Assembly (NCBI RefSeq): GCF_022024275.1
Contig: NZ_CP091804.1
Location: 434,001 to 498,000, forward strand
Direction: 5' to 3'
Length of the DNA: 64,000 nucleotides
From: Sphingopyxis sp. BSN-002
GTDB lineage: Bacteria; Pseudomonadota; Alphaproteobacteria; Sphingomonadales; Sphingomonadaceae
Shown here: one piece after another, positions 1 to 10,000 of the stretch
How positions within the stretch are numbered: position 1 is the stretch's first letter
Layout: every line of letters begins with the position of its first letter
The notes under the pieces: model-generated
Seen by the model: only the letters and a program-made list of their open reading frames with translations
The model's database searches: none
Told to the model about the DNA's origin: nothing
Program-made: the position numbers and the translations under genes

Positions 1-189
1 TTCGGGGACCAGAATCTGGCTGACCACCCCCTCGTCGATCGCCTCGAATTCCATCGTCGCCTTGTCGGTCTCGATCTCGGCGAGCAGGTCGCCCGATTTG
101 ACCGCGTCCCCCTCTTTCACCAGCCATTTGGCGAGCGTCCCTTCCTCCATCGTCGGCGAAAGGGCGGGCATTTTGAGTTCGATCGGCAT
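1..189 (-). CDS. Lipoyl-domain subunit of a 2-oxo acid dehydrogenase, N-terminal part (PDH E2 likely)
   Basis: The first 63 residues of a gene that runs off the left edge. They form a lipoyl domain opening with the typical '[19 protein letters not shown]', and the lipoylated lysine is K43 in ETDKATMEF. In alphaproteobacteria both the E2 acetyltransferase and the E1-beta subunit of pyruvate dehydrogenase begin like this, so the fragment alone cannot decide. No pdhA lies upstream (a divergent stress-protein gene does), so it starts its own transcription unit. That favours E2, which is an inference. The lipoyl arm would carry acetyl groups in the complex that feeds acetyl-CoA to the citrate cycle. 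Confidence 0.85.
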   Translation of the reverse strand, partial: MPIELKMPALSPTMEEGTLAKWLVKEGDAVKSGDLLAEIETDKATMEFEAIDEGVVSQILVPE

Positions 190-362
190 CGTCGCTGTTT
201 TCCCTCGATCTTTATAGGCGCGAGTCTTGCAGGCATCGCCTGCCGCTACGGATTGTTCCTCGCCATAAGACTTGCTCGGGTCAAGGTCCAGCGGGGCAAC
301 TTGCCTTTCATACGAATGTGACGCACTCTCGCCTCACAAAAAGCATAGCGAGGGGTCGGGCG

Positions 363-818
363 ATGCGGACATATCTGGTGGTGATCGACGACAGTCCCGA
401 GGCAAGCCTTGCGTTGCGCTTCGCGGCGCGTCGCGCGGCACGGACGGGCGGCGGCGTGGCCGTGCTCGCGATCATTCCGCCGCAGGATTTCGTCGCGTTC
501 GGCGGCGTCCAGGCGACGATCGAGGCCGAAGCGCGCGAACATGCCGAACAGCTCGTCGCGGCGGCATCCGACGCGGTGATGCAGGAAGGCAATATCATTG
601 CGCAGACGATGATCCGCTCGGGCAAGCCGGTGGAGGTCGTCCGCGATGCGATCGGCGAGAATGACGAGGTCGCCGCGCTGGTGCTGGCGACCGCGGCGAG
701 CGGCGCGCCGGGGCCGCTGGTGACGCACTTCACCGGACAGGATGCGGGAACCCTCCCCTGCCCGGTGATGCTGGTTCCAGGCGGCATCGATATCGCCCGG
801 CTTGATGCCCTGAGCTGA
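363..818 (+). CDS. Universal stress protein family
   Basis: A 151-residue single-domain UspA-fold protein. It begins with the strand 'TYLVVIDDSPEASLALRFAARRA' pattern (residues 3 on), where an Asp pair follows the first beta strand as in nucleotide-binding Usp proteins. The C-terminal nucleotide loop (around 'ASGAPGPLVTHFTG') keeps a Gly-x-x-Gly but is not a clean GxxGx9GS motif, so ATP binding is uncertain. The ATG at 363 is chosen because AGGGG sits 7 nt before it; the frame opens earlier at 318 without a ribosome site. It is divergent from the lipoyl-domain gene, with 173 nt between them that hold a GCAGGC-ATC-GCCTGC hairpin at 229-243. Confidence 0.85.
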   Translation: MRTYLVVIDDSPEASLALRFAARRAARTGGGVAVLAIIPPQDFVAFGGVQATIEAEAREHAEQLVAAASDAVMQEGNIIAQTMIRSGKPVEVVRDAIGENDEVAALVLATAASGAPGPLVTHFTGQDAGTLPCPVMLVPGGIDIARLDALS

Positions 819-824
819 TAAGCG

Positions 825-1211
825 TCAGGCCGCGACAAGGCGTGGCGTAGCGCCCTTCCATTCGAGGATGGCGAAGCCGAGCACGGCGAACGCCTGTGCA
901 ATCACGATGACAATACCGAGACCGGTCATCTGGCCCGCGAAGGTTGCGACGACAGCAAAACTGGCCGCGACCCAGCCGACATTGCCGACCGCGATCAGCT
1001 TGACCAGCCCGGCGTTCGGCACTTTCTGCGCCGCGGCGAGGAACATCGGCAGCGCCGCGGCCAGGCAAATCCATGCGCCGATCGATACGATAGCGACCGG
1101 CAGACCGAGCAGGGTCGCGACCGGTTCGAGCGCGAAGAGGCCCAGCGCGAGAACGCCGGTGCAGGTGATGGCATCGGCGACGAGGACATTCTTGAGATTG
1201 AGGATCGACAT
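825..1211 (-). CDS. Small four-helix membrane protein of unknown function
   Basis: A 128-residue protein with four predicted membrane helices at roughly 8-30, 38-60, 68-90 and 96-117, and short polar ends. I recognise no catalytic motif. The ATG at 1211 has GGAGA a few bases upstream; a longer frame reaches 1238 but would begin before that ribosome site. It converges with the stress-protein gene (6 nt between stops) and diverges from the XRE regulator at 1329, so that regulator may control it. That link is an inference from position only. Confidence 0.75.
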   Translation of the reverse strand: MSILNLKNVLVADAITCTGVLALGLFALEPVATLLGLPVAIVSIGAWICLAAALPMFLAAAQKVPNAGLVKLIAVGNVGWVAASFAVVATFAGQMTGLGIVIVIAQAFAVLGFAILEWKGATPRLVAA

Positions 1212-1328
1212 GATGGTTCTCCTTTCGACCCCTCTCAATTGAACCCCGGATTGAATGGCGTCGATTACGCGGGAGGTAATGGAAATCGGAAAAGGCCTCG
1301 GCTAGCCCGATGAGCGAAGGAGATGGTC

Positions 1329-2111
1329 ATGCAAGTCGCACCCCTCGGCGAACAGCTTCGCGAATGGCGCACGCGCCGCCGGATGAGCCAGATGGACCTC
1401 GCGCTCGACACCGAAATGTCGACGCGGCACCTGAGCTTTATCGAGACCGGGCGGTCGAAGCCGAGCGCGGCGATGCTGCAGCGGATCGCCGACTGCCTCG
1501 AGGTGCCGCACCGCGCACGCAATGCGCTGCTGCTCGCGGCGGGCTACGCCCCCGATTTTCAGGAGCGCCCGCTCGACAGCCCCGAAATGGCAAGCATGAG
1601 AGCCATCGTCGAGCATGTGCTGAAGGGTCACGAACCCTATCCGGCGCTCGCGGTCGACCGGCACTGGAACATGGTCGCGGCGAACGACGCGATCGCGATC
1701 CTGATCGAGCAGGTCTCGCCCGCGCTGCTGGCGCCGCCCGTCAATGTGCTGCGCATTGCGCTGCATCCCGACGGGCTGGCGCCGCAGATCGTGAATTACG
1801 GCATGTGGCGTACGCATATCCTGCACCGGCTCGACTTGCAGATCGAGGCGAGCGCCGATGCGCAGCTTACCGCGCTCCGTGAGGAGATTGTCGGCTATGC
1901 GGTCGAGGCGAACGACAATGATATCGGGACAGTCAGCAGCATTGCGGTCCCGCTGGTGCTCGATACGATCGCGGGGCGGATCAGCTTCGTCTCGACGGTG
2001 ACGATCTTCGGAACGCCGGTCGACATCACGCTGTCGGAGCTGGCGATCGAAGCCTTCTTTCCGGCGGATGCGGAGAGCGCGGCGCTGTTGCAGAAGCTGG
2101 CGAAGGCTTAG
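1329..2111 (+). CDS. XRE-family transcriptional regulator with MmyB-like C-terminal domain
   Basis: A 260-residue regulator. Residues about 5-65 are a helix-turn-helix of the XRE/Cro type ('RRRMSQMDLALDTEMSTRHLS', then FIETGRSKPS). The rest, from about residue 85, matches the MmyB-like ligand-binding region (PALAVDRHWNMVAANDA is the typical start of that domain). Such proteins usually sit beside the oxidoreductase or membrane gene they control; here the divergent neighbour is the four-helix membrane protein. Two ATGs are possible: AAGGAG abuts the one at 1323 but lies 6 nt before 1329, so 1329 is preferred. The stop overlaps the end of rnr by 4 bp in convergent orientation. Confidence 0.88.
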   Translation: MQVAPLGEQLREWRTRRRMSQMDLALDTEMSTRHLSFIETGRSKPSAAMLQRIADCLEVPHRARNALLLAAGYAPDFQERPLDSPEMASMRAIVEHVLKGHEPYPALAVDRHWNMVAANDAIAILIEQVSPALLAPPVNVLRIALHPDGLAPQIVNYGMWRTHILHRLDLQIEASADAQLTALREEIVGYAVEANDNDIGTVSSIAVPLVLDTIAGRISFVSTVTIFGTPVDITLSELAIEAFFPADAESAALLQKLAKA

Positions 2112-4438
2112 CGCTTTCGCCCCTGATGGCGGATGTTCGACGGCCGACCGCGCTTGCCCACCATATGCTTGCCGGCCCCGTCTTTCCTGGCTCCCTTGCC
2201 CTTCACCCCGTCGCGGCGCGGCGGGCGGTTGCGGAACCCGCCCTCAGGCGCGTCGGGAAGCTCGAAGCGCAGCGCGCCGCTGATCGGATTGGCTTCCATC
2301 AGACGCAGCTCCAGCCGCTGGCCGATCGAATAGCTCACCCGGCCATGCTCGCTGTCGAGCGTCCGCGCCGCCTCGTCGTAGAAGAAACGCTCGCTGCCGA
2401 GCGCCGATACCGGCACCAGTCCATCGCCGCCGAGCCCGTCGACGGTCGCAAAGAAACCGAACGGCTGCACCCCGGTGATCCGCGCGGGCACGATCTCGCC
2501 GGTCTTCGTCGCCAGATAGGCCGCGACATAACGGTCGATCGTCTCGCGCTCTGCCTCCATCGCACGGCGTTCGAGCGCGCTGATCGCCTCACCGATGCGC
2601 GACAGCCCCTTGCGGTCGGCCTCGCCCAGCCCCGTCCGTTCGGGCAGGCCCTTGGGCTTGCCGGGGACCTCGAGGCGATAGCTGTCGACGAGCGCGCGGT
2701 GGACGATCAGGTCGGCGTAGCGTCGGATCGGCGAGGTGAAATGCGCGTAAGAACCGAGCGCGAGGCCGAAGTGGCCCGAATTGGCGGGGCCGTAGTAAGC
2801 CTGCGTCTGGCTGCGCAGGATCGCTTCCATCAGTTGCGGCAGGCGGTCATCGCCCGAGAAGCCGTCGATCAGCCGGTTGAAGACGGCGGGTGTGATCACC
2901 TGCCCCAGCGCGAAGCTCTGCTCGAAGGTTTCGAGATAGTCTTTCAGGCTGACGAGCTTCTCGCGGCTCGGCGGTTCATGAATACGATACATGACCGGCG
3001 ATTTCTTGGCCTCGAGCGCCTTCGCCGCCGCGACGTTCGCCGCGATCATATAATCCTCGATCAGCCGCATCGAATCGAGCCGCTCACGCACGCGAATCTC
3101 GGCGATATTGCCCATCTCGTCGAGCCGCACCTGCCGCTCGGGCAGATCGAGGTCGAGCGGCGCGCGCGCGGCGCGCGCCTTGGCGAGCAGGGCCCAGCAG
3201 CCCCAGAGATTTTTGAGCGTCGGCAGCACGTCGGCATCCCAGCCCTCGTCGGGCTGATCGGCATCATAAGCGGCCTGCGCCCGCTCATAGGCGATGTTCG
3301 CGCGAAGCCGCACCAGAGCCCGCGTGAAACGCCATGACGTCACCTTGCCGTGCTTGTCGATCGTCAGGTGGCACGCCATCGCGGCGCGATCCTCCCCCGC
3401 CTTCAGCGAGCAGACGCCCGCCGACAAGGTCTCGGGCAGCATCGGCACGACCTGATCGGGGAAATAGACGCTGTTGCCGCGTCGCCGCGCCTCGCGGTCG
3501 AGCGCACCGTCGGCGCGGACATAATAGCTCACATCGGCAATCGCGACGATCGCCTTCCACCCGCCCTTGTTCGTCTCGTCCTCGTCGGGGATCGCCCAGA
3601 CCGCGTCGTCGTGATCGCGCGCGTCGATCGGGTCGATCGCGACGATCGGCAGGTCGCGCAGATCCTCGCGCCCGTCGGGCGTGAGCGGCAACCTCGCCGC
3701 GCGCTCGGCTTCTTCCAGCGTCTCTTCATTGAAGACGTGCGGGATTTCGTGCCGCGCGATCGCGATCATGCTGAGCGAGCGCGGCGCAAAGGGATCGCCG
3801 ATCACATCGATCACGCGCGCCTTGGTCGCGGGACCGCGGCCCGACAATTCGGCGCGGACCAGATCGCCGATCTGCGCATCGCCCATATCCGAGACGGCGA
3901 AATCGAAGCGCGCGCGCTTGTCGGCCGGACGGAGCCAAATGACCGGCTTGCCCCCCGGACCGGTGTCCGAGACGAGCACCCCGATGATCGCCTCGCCGCC
4001 CGCCTGAAGCTTCTTCATCGGATGCGCGACATGCCCGCTGCCGCGCTCCTCGGTCCGCGAAAGGATACGATCACCGATGCCCAGCGCACCCTTGCGACCC
4101 TTTTCCATGACGCGAAGGCGCGGTGCGGGGCCGCTGCCCTCCCAGCGATCGGGCACCGCCCAGACGGCATCGCCCTCGACCGCCGCAACGCGCAGCACGG
4201 TGACCTTCGGCAGCCCGCCATGTTTGTGGAAGGCCCGGCCCGGCGCCATGTCGACGAGCCCCTCGTCGGTCATATCCTTGAGCTGCGCCTTCAGCGCGAT
4301 CTTGTCCGCGCCATGCAGGCCGAAATGCTTGGCGATCTCACGCTTGCCAACCGCGCCGGGGCTGTCCTGGATGAAGCGCAGGATCTGCTCGCTCGTCGGA
4401 AGCCCGGCGGGTTTCGGCCGTTTCGGTCCTTTGGCCAA
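2108..4438 (-). CDS. rnr: Ribonuclease R
   Basis: A 776-residue 3'-5' exoribonuclease that degrades structured RNA. An N-terminal winged helix (about 15-75) is followed by cold-shock OB domains, the RNB catalytic domain with the metal-binding Asp cluster 'DPIDARDHDDAVW' (about 269-281), and an S1 domain near 640-725. The tail is Lys/Arg/Gly rich, as in other RNase R proteins. The start codon is TTG at 4438, directly abutting the TAA stop of proS, which suggests translational coupling. In many alphaproteobacteria rnr follows topA; here topA lies 32 kb away, so that linkage is broken. Confidence 0.95.
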   Translation of the reverse strand: MAKGPKRPKPAGLPTSEQILRFIQDSPGAVGKREIAKHFGLHGADKIALKAQLKDMTDEGLVDMAPGRAFHKHGGLPKVTVLRVAAVEGDAVWAVPDRWEGSGPAPRLRVMEKGRKGALGIGDRILSRTEERGSGHVAHPMKKLQAGGEAIIGVLVSDTGPGGKPVIWLRPADKRARFDFAVSDMGDAQIGDLVRAELSGRGPATKARVIDVIGDPFAPRSLSMIAIARHEIPHVFNEETLEEAERAARLPLTPDGREDLRDLPIVAIDPIDARDHDDAVWAIPDEDETNKGGWKAIVAIADVSYYVRADGALDREARRRGNSVYFPDQVVPMLPETLSAGVCSLKAGEDRAAMACHLTIDKHGKVTSWRFTRALVRLRANIAYERAQAAYDADQPDEGWDADVLPTLKNLWGCWALLAKARAARAPLDLDLPERQVRLDEMGNIAEIRVRERLDSMRLIEDYMIAANVAAAKALEAKKSPVMYRIHEPPSREKLVSLKDYLETFEQSFALGQVITPAVFNRLIDGFSGDDRLPQLMEAILRSQTQAYYGPANSGHFGLALGSYAHFTSPIRRYADLIVHRALVDSYRLEVPGKPKGLPERTGLGEADRKGLSRIGEAISALERRAMEAERETIDRYVAAYLATKTGEIVPARITGVQPFGFFATVDGLGGDGLVPVSALGSERFFYDEAARTLDSEHGRVSYSIGQRLELRLMEANPISGALRFELPDAPEGGFRNRPPRRDGVKGKGARKDGAGKHMVGKRGRPSNIRHQGRKR

Positions 4439-5965
4439 TTAATAGGTCCGTCCGATGAGCACGCGTTCGACCGCCGGCTCGCCGGTGAAGAAGCAGGCCC
4501 CGTCTGTCGGCGCCGCATCGAGCGGCGTGTTGCGCATCGTCAGCTTGAGCGCCTTCAGCTGCTCGACGATCTTCTCCAGCGCCGCGCCGGTCGGACGCGA
4601 CCATTGCACCTCGACCCAGCCGACGAACTTGTCGTCGCCTGCGAAGTGCGCCTTCAGGTCGGTGACGTCGCGGCGGATATTCGAATGCAGCCGCTCCTTC
4701 GCCTCGGCGTGGAGGTTCGCCTGGATGTCCGTCAGCGTCGCAACGGCACTTGCGACGAACTCGTCCTTCGCGACGAACGCCGTGTCGAGCTTGCCGCTCT
4801 CCTGATACAGTCGATCGCGGCGGATCACCGCCACATTGCCGCCGGCGACATCGCGCGGACCGATCTCGACGATGATCGGCGCACCCTTCTTGACCCAGCC
4901 CCAACGCTTGGTCTGCGCCTTGTTCGCGCTCGCGTCGAGCAGCACGCGCACGGGTTCGCGGAAGGCGTCGAGCGCCTTCAGCTTCGTTTCGAGATCGCGG
5001 CAATAGTCGAGGATCGCTGCGTCTTCATCATTGTCGCGCAGCATCGGGACGATGACGATCTGGTGCGGCGCGATGCGCGGCGGGCAGCGGAGGCCATCGT
5101 CGTCGCCATGCGTCATGATGACGCCGCCGATCATGCGCGTCGATGTGCCCCAACTCGTCGTGTGACAGAGGCTGTGGCCGCCTTCCCTGTCCTGATAGCG
5201 GATGCCCGCGGCCTCCGCGAAACCGGTGCCCAGATAATGCGAGGTGCCAGCCTGCAGTGCCTTGCCGTCCTGCATCATCGCTTCGATCGAATAGGTCGCC
5301 ACCGCGCCGGGGAAGCGCTCGTTCTCGGGCTTCTCGCCGGCGATCACCGGCATCGCGAGGACGTCTTCGGCGAAACTGCGGTACATTTCGAGCGCGCGCA
5401 GCGTTTCCTTCATCGCGTCGTCGCGGTCGGCGTGCGCGGTATGGCCTTCCTGCCACAGGAATTCGCTGGTGCGCAGGAACATGCGCGTGCGCATTTCCCA
5501 GCGCACGACGTTGGCCCACTGGTTGACCATCAGCGGCAGGTCGCGCCAGCTCTGCACCCAGCGGCTCATCGCCGAACCGATCACCGTCTCCGACGTCGGG
5601 CGGACGATCAGCGGCTCCTCGAGCTTTGCTTCGGGATCGGGGATCAGCTTGCCCTTGCCGTCCTGGATCAGCCGGTGGTGCGTGACGACTGCCATTTCCT
5701 TCGCGAAGCCGTCGACGTGATCGGCTTCCTTCTCGAAGAAGCTCAGGGGAATGAAGAGCGGGAAATAGGCATTCTGGACGCCGGCATCCTTGATCGCGGC
5801 GTCCATCACCTTCTGGATGCGCTCCCAGATGCCATAGCCCCACGGCTTGATCACCATGCAGCCGCGCACGCCCGATTCCTCGGCAAGGTCGGCCTCGGCA
5901 ATGACGTCCTGATACCAGGCCGCAAAGTCGGCCTGACGGGTTACGCTGAGCGCATGCTTGATCAT
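4439..5965 (-). CDS. proS: Prolyl-tRNA synthetase, type 3 (archaeal/eukaryotic-like)
   Basis: A 508-residue class II synthetase that charges tRNA-Pro. Class II elements are visible: RPTSETVIG (122-130), motif 2 around VRWEMRTRMFLRTSEFLWQEG (154-174) and motif 3 GTSTRMIGGVIMTHGDDDG near 275. The protein lacks the long editing insertion of the bacterial 570-residue form and ends in a C-terminal extension with the terminal Tyr ('IGRTY') that marks the archaeal/eukaryotic ProS type. Many alphaproteobacteria carry a shorter type without this extension, so the gene may be of different ancestry. It forms a unit with rnr, whose start codon abuts this stop. Confidence 0.95.
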   Translation of the reverse strand: MIKHALSVTRQADFAAWYQDVIAEADLAEESGVRGCMVIKPWGYGIWERIQKVMDAAIKDAGVQNAYFPLFIPLSFFEKEADHVDGFAKEMAVVTHHRLIQDGKGKLIPDPEAKLEEPLIVRPTSETVIGSAMSRWVQSWRDLPLMVNQWANVVRWEMRTRMFLRTSEFLWQEGHTAHADRDDAMKETLRALEMYRSFAEDVLAMPVIAGEKPENERFPGAVATYSIEAMMQDGKALQAGTSHYLGTGFAEAAGIRYQDREGGHSLCHTTSWGTSTRMIGGVIMTHGDDDGLRCPPRIAPHQIVIVPMLRDNDEDAAILDYCRDLETKLKALDAFREPVRVLLDASANKAQTKRWGWVKKGAPIIVEIGPRDVAGGNVAVIRRDRLYQESGKLDTAFVAKDEFVASAVATLTDIQANLHAEAKERLHSNIRRDVTDLKAHFAGDDKFVGWVEVQWSRPTGAALEKIVEQLKALKLTMRNTPLDAAPTDGACFFTGEPAVERVLIGRTY

Positions 5966-6005
5966 CTGTCCTGTTTTCTGTTCTGGGAGCGGGAGAGCGC
6001 TCCGG

Positions 6006-6545
6006 TTATTTCCTGGCGGCGAGCTCGGCCTTCAGATCGGCAATCTCGGCCTTGAGTGCCGCGATTTCGGCATCCTTCGACTTGCTTCCCGCCGCGCCTG
6101 GCATGAAGGCACTCGTCGCCTGCTGGAACATTTCCAGATTGCGACGCGTCAGTTCGGCAAGCGGGTTCGATCCCAGCGCGCCTTCCAGGGCGGTGCGGAT
6201 GTCCTGCTGGTTCTTGCGGAAGGTCGCCATCGACGCTTCCAGATATTGCGGCACGGCCGACTGCATCTTGTCGCCGTAGAGGCCGATCAGCTGGCGCAGG
6301 AAATTAACCGGCAACAGCGTTTCGCCGCGCGTTTCGGTATCCATGATGATCTGCGTCAGCACATTGTGCGTGATGTCCTCGCCGCTCTTGGCATCGACAA
6401 CACGGAAGTCGCGACCGTCGCGGACCATCGCGCCCAGGTCGTCGAGCGTGATGTAGCAGCTCCGTTCGGTATCATAGAGCCGACGATTGGCGTATTTCTT
6501 GATGGTGACGACATCGCCGTCCGCTGCCGTCTTCGACTTGGCCAT
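6006..6545 (-). CDS. phaR: Polyhydroxyalkanoate synthesis repressor PhaR
   Basis: A 179-residue DNA-binding repressor that senses polyhydroxyalkanoate granules and controls phasin and its own genes. The conserved N-terminal domain reads KKYANRRLYDTERSCYITL (about 16-34) and is followed by the PHB-accumulation repeat region (about 75-130). The last 25 residues form a heptad-like coiled coil (IAALKAEIADLKAELAA). The start at 6545 has GGAG 11 nt upstream; the frame extends to 6596 without support. No phaC, phaP or phaZ lies in the window, so its targets are elsewhere. TGC/GCA-rich inverted repeats 90-125 bp upstream may be its autoregulatory sites. Confidence 0.93.
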   Translation of the reverse strand: MAKSKTAADGDVVTIKKYANRRLYDTERSCYITLDDLGAMVRDGRDFRVVDAKSGEDITHNVLTQIIMDTETRGETLLPVNFLRQLIGLYGDKMQSAVPQYLEASMATFRKNQQDIRTALEGALGSNPLAELTRRNLEMFQQATSAFMPGAAGSKSKDAEIAALKAEIADLKAELAARK

Positions 6546-7089
6546 GCTGACCCGAGCTCCTCTATCCCATGGCAAAGGCGACCCCGCCACGACCACTCTG
6601 TTGCGCGAGCCCGATGCATTAGCACCAAATTATGATGCATCGCAACATGCGCTCCGCATGCAATATTGCGCTCGCACCGATTCGGCCTAGCGACCGCCTG
6701 TTGCGGCGCGAACAAAGCTTTCCGGCCTGCCAGGCAACGGATGTGCCCCGACGCTGGCCGCACCCCTTATGCGCCGTTTCGCCACACTTCGACTGACACC
6801 GATGACAGGGCACGAGCGCAACTTCGTTACAATGGAAACCAAATTGAAGCATGATTCCATGCCTCGGCTCCGACATCGAATCCAATCATGTCCCAAGCGA
6901 GCAATCATCATTCGACGCCCAGGAGACTTGGCCCTCCGGCGGGCTGTTGCGAAAAAGCCACAGCGCCACATGCTTGACCCACGCTTGTAAAAAATTCGCC
7001 ATCTGGGGCTTGTGTCGCCAGAATTTTCCGTCTTTCTAAGGCCCAATCCGTTCGTCAATTTCTTGCGAGCGGTAAACGGGGAAATCATC
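6546..7089. other. 544-bp gene-free region between phaR and the TonB receptor gene
   Basis: This divergent gap carries the control regions of phaR (leftward) and the TonB receptor (rightward). I see no convincing gene in it: the frames there are short and lack ribosome sites. It contains TGC/GCA dyads near 6636-6669, a small dyad GCATG-ATTC-CATGC at 6849-6862, and a locally AT-rich stretch from about 6983 to 7080 just before the receptor. A TTGACC at 6974-6979 could be a -35 element but has no clear -10 partner at the usual distance. Confidence 0.6.
6636..6669. promoter_or_regulatory. Candidate PhaR operator cluster
   Basis: Three overlapping dyads: TGC-ATC-GCA (6636-6644), CATGCG-CTC-CGCATG (6646-6660) and the perfect 10-bp palindrome GCAATATTGC (6660-6669). 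PhaR proteins of Paracoccus and Rhodobacter are known to bind CTGC-N3-GCAG-like sites, and autoregulate. The position about 90-125 bp upstream of the phaR start fits autoregulation, but binding here is inferred. Confidence 0.45.
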
Positions 7090-10000
7090 ATGAAGAAGAC
7101 TAGCCTGCTAGTTCGGGGCTCTGCCCTGACTCTTGCTTTGTTCAGCGCCATGCCGGCGCTGGCGCAAACCGACACGGTTGCCGGCGACGAGGATACCGCC
7201 GAAGCAGCGTCGGAAGGGACGATCGTCGTCACCGGTTCGCGCATCCGTCGTCCGAACCTCGAATCGGCCGTTCCGGTCACCTCGATCAGCGGCGACCAGT
7301 TCTTCCAGCAGGGCGACACCAACATCGGTGACGCGCTCAACGACCTGCCGCAGCTCCGCAGCACCTTCGCGCAGCAGAACCCGGGCCTCGGCGTCGGCAT
7401 CGCCGGCCTCAACCTGCTCGATCTTCGCGGCCTCGGCACCTCGCGCACGCTCGTTCTGGTCAACGGCCGCCGCCACGTCGCGGCCGACATCCTGAACAAT
7501 GCGGTGTCGCCCGACATCAACACCATCCCGAACGATCTGATCGAACGCGTCGACATCGTGACCGGCGGCAACTCGGCCGTTTACGGTTCGGACGCGATCG
7601 CCGGCGTCGTCAACTTCGTGCTGCGCCGCGAATTCGACGGCCTGCAGATCCGCGGCCAGGCAGCGACCTCGGACCGTGGTTTCGGTGGCAACCAGTATGT
7701 TTCGGCCATGTTCGGCAAGAACTTCGCCGAAGGCCGCGGCAACGTCACCCTGCACGGTGAATATGCCCATCAGGAGCGTATCTTCGCTTCGGATATTCCG
7801 TGGCTCCGCCAGCAGGACGGCCTCGGCGTCATCGACGTCGACACCGCCGGTCTGCCGAACGGTTCGGACGGCTTCCCGGATCGCGCCTTCATCCGCGACA
7901 TCCGCAGCGCCAGCATCAACCGCTATGGCCTGATCCCGATCACGCAGTCGGGCACCGCCCCGGGCTGCGGCGTCGGTATCGGCTCGACCAACGGCGCTCC
8001 CGGCCAGGGTTCAGGCTCGTCGGTCGGCACGCCGTACAACTGCACCTATGTCTTCACGCCCGAAGGCCGCCTGACGCCCCAGACCGGCACCCGCTATGGT
8101 CAGGGCATCATCGGCGGCATCCGCGGCGGCAACGGCCAGACGGGCCGCGAAGACCAGCTGCTGTCGGTCATGCCGTTCCAGGAACGCTACAACTTCAACC
8201 TCCTCGCCCACTACACCGTGAGCGATGCGTTTGAACCGTTCATCGAAGCCAAGTGGAACCGCATCAACACGCTCGGTTCGAACGCCGGTCCGTCGTTCAT
8301 CCAGGGCACCTTCGGCCAGTTCGACTTCCGTGAACGCGTCCGTCTGGACAACCCGTTCCTGAACCCCGCCGACCGCACGACGATCGCCAATGCGATCCTC
8401 GCTTCGGGTTGTAACCCCAGCCTGTCGCAGGCCTGTAACGTGACCGGCATCTCGAGCTCGTTCACCCGTTCGACCCGCGCCGACACCCCGCAGGGCATCG
8501 GCGGCCCGCTGAACGCCACCGACATCGCGATGATCAATGACGGTTCGTACCGCATCATCGACGCGCGTCACCTGGCCGACTCGGGCATCCGCGACGAAGA
8601 ATTCCAGCGCGACACCTATCGCATCGTTGCCGGCCTCCGCGGCCAGTTCAACGAAGACTGGAACTACGAACTGTCGGTCAACTACGGCAAGTTCAAGGAA
8701 ACGACCACCACCTACGGCTACCTCGATCGCCAGCGCTTCCTGCTGTCGCTCGACGCCGGTCGCAACCCGGTCACTGGCGCGATCCAGTGCCGCTCGCAGT
8801 TCGACCCGGCCTCGGCCGTGGCGTTCAACGCTGCCGGTGGTGCGTCGCGTCTGGCCAGCGACATCGCGGCTTGCGTTCCGTACAACCCGTTCGGTGGCAC
8901 CGACAATTCGGCTGCTGCTCGCTACTTCACGTACAACGCAGTCAACAAGGCCAGCCTGTCGCAGCTCGACATCCTGGGCTTCGTCGGCGGCGACCTGAGC
9001 CAGCTCTTCGAACTGCCGGGCGGTCCGATCAGCTTCGCGATCGGTGGCGAGTATCGCCGCGAAGTCGCGAACTATGTCAACGACCCGTTCATCGTCAGCG
9101 GCGCGACCAACGCCGTCAACGTCGGCATCTTCGATCCGCCGGCCTTCGAAGTGAAGGAAGCCTATGGCGAACTTCGCATCCCGCTGCTCGCCAACATGCC
9201 GTTCGCGCATGAACTGACGGTTTCGGGCGCTGGCCGCGTTTCGGATTACAAGGGCTCGGTCGGCACGGTGTGGACGTACAACGTCGGCGGCGAATATGCC
9301 CCGGTCGAGGACATCCGCTTCCGTATCAACTACGGCAAGTCGGTCCGCGCGCCGAACGTTTCGGAAACCGGCTTCCCGGCGGTTCCGAACTTCGCGCCGA
9401 ACTTCCTCGATCCGTGCGCCTCGGGCCAGATCGCGAACAACGCCAACCGTGCGGCCAACTGTCTGGCCGACCTCGGTGCGACGCTGCTCGCCGGTCTTCC
9501 GAACGTTGCCTACTCGCTGCCGATCATCAGCGGTTCGAACCCGAACCTGAAGCCGGAAGTCTCGAAGTCGCTGACCATCGGCGGCGTCCTGCAGCCGCGC
9601 TTCATCCCGGGCCTGTCGCTCAGCGTCGACTATTACGACATCAAGGTTGATGGCGTGATCGTTTCGCTGACGGCCCAGACGATCGCGAACAGCTGCTACG
9701 ACCAGCCGACGCTGAACAACCCGCTCTGCGCGGTGTTCACCCGCTGGCGTGGTCCGGGCACCAGCCCGGGTGGCTACCAGCCGGGTCAGATCCTCGAGAA
9801 CTCGCTGGTCTCGGCTCCGGTCAACTTCGCACGTCGCGTCCGTCGCGGTATCGACGTGAACTTCAACTACCGCACGGCGCTGACCGACAAGGTCAAGCTC
9901 GACACCCAGGTGATCTATGTGCACGGCCTCAAGTCGAGCAACTTCGAGAACCCGGCGATCCCGACGTTCGAAAACCGTATCCTGAGCGAGCTCGGCGATC

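Noticed and set aside
229..243. GCAGGC-ATC-GCCTGC hairpin between the lipoyl-domain gene and the stress-protein gene
   Set aside because: A small GC-rich dyad in a divergent gap; nothing ties it to a known regulator.
3350..6055. Very long plus-strand open frame (901 codons) opposite rnr and proS
   Set aside because: High GC keeps stop codons rare on the antisense strand of real genes. It spans two genes and part of phaR's leader, has no ribosome site and no recognisable protein.
6974..6979. TTGACC as a -35 element of the TonB receptor gene
   Set aside because: No matching -10 hexamer lies 16-18 bp downstream, so the promoter cannot be placed.
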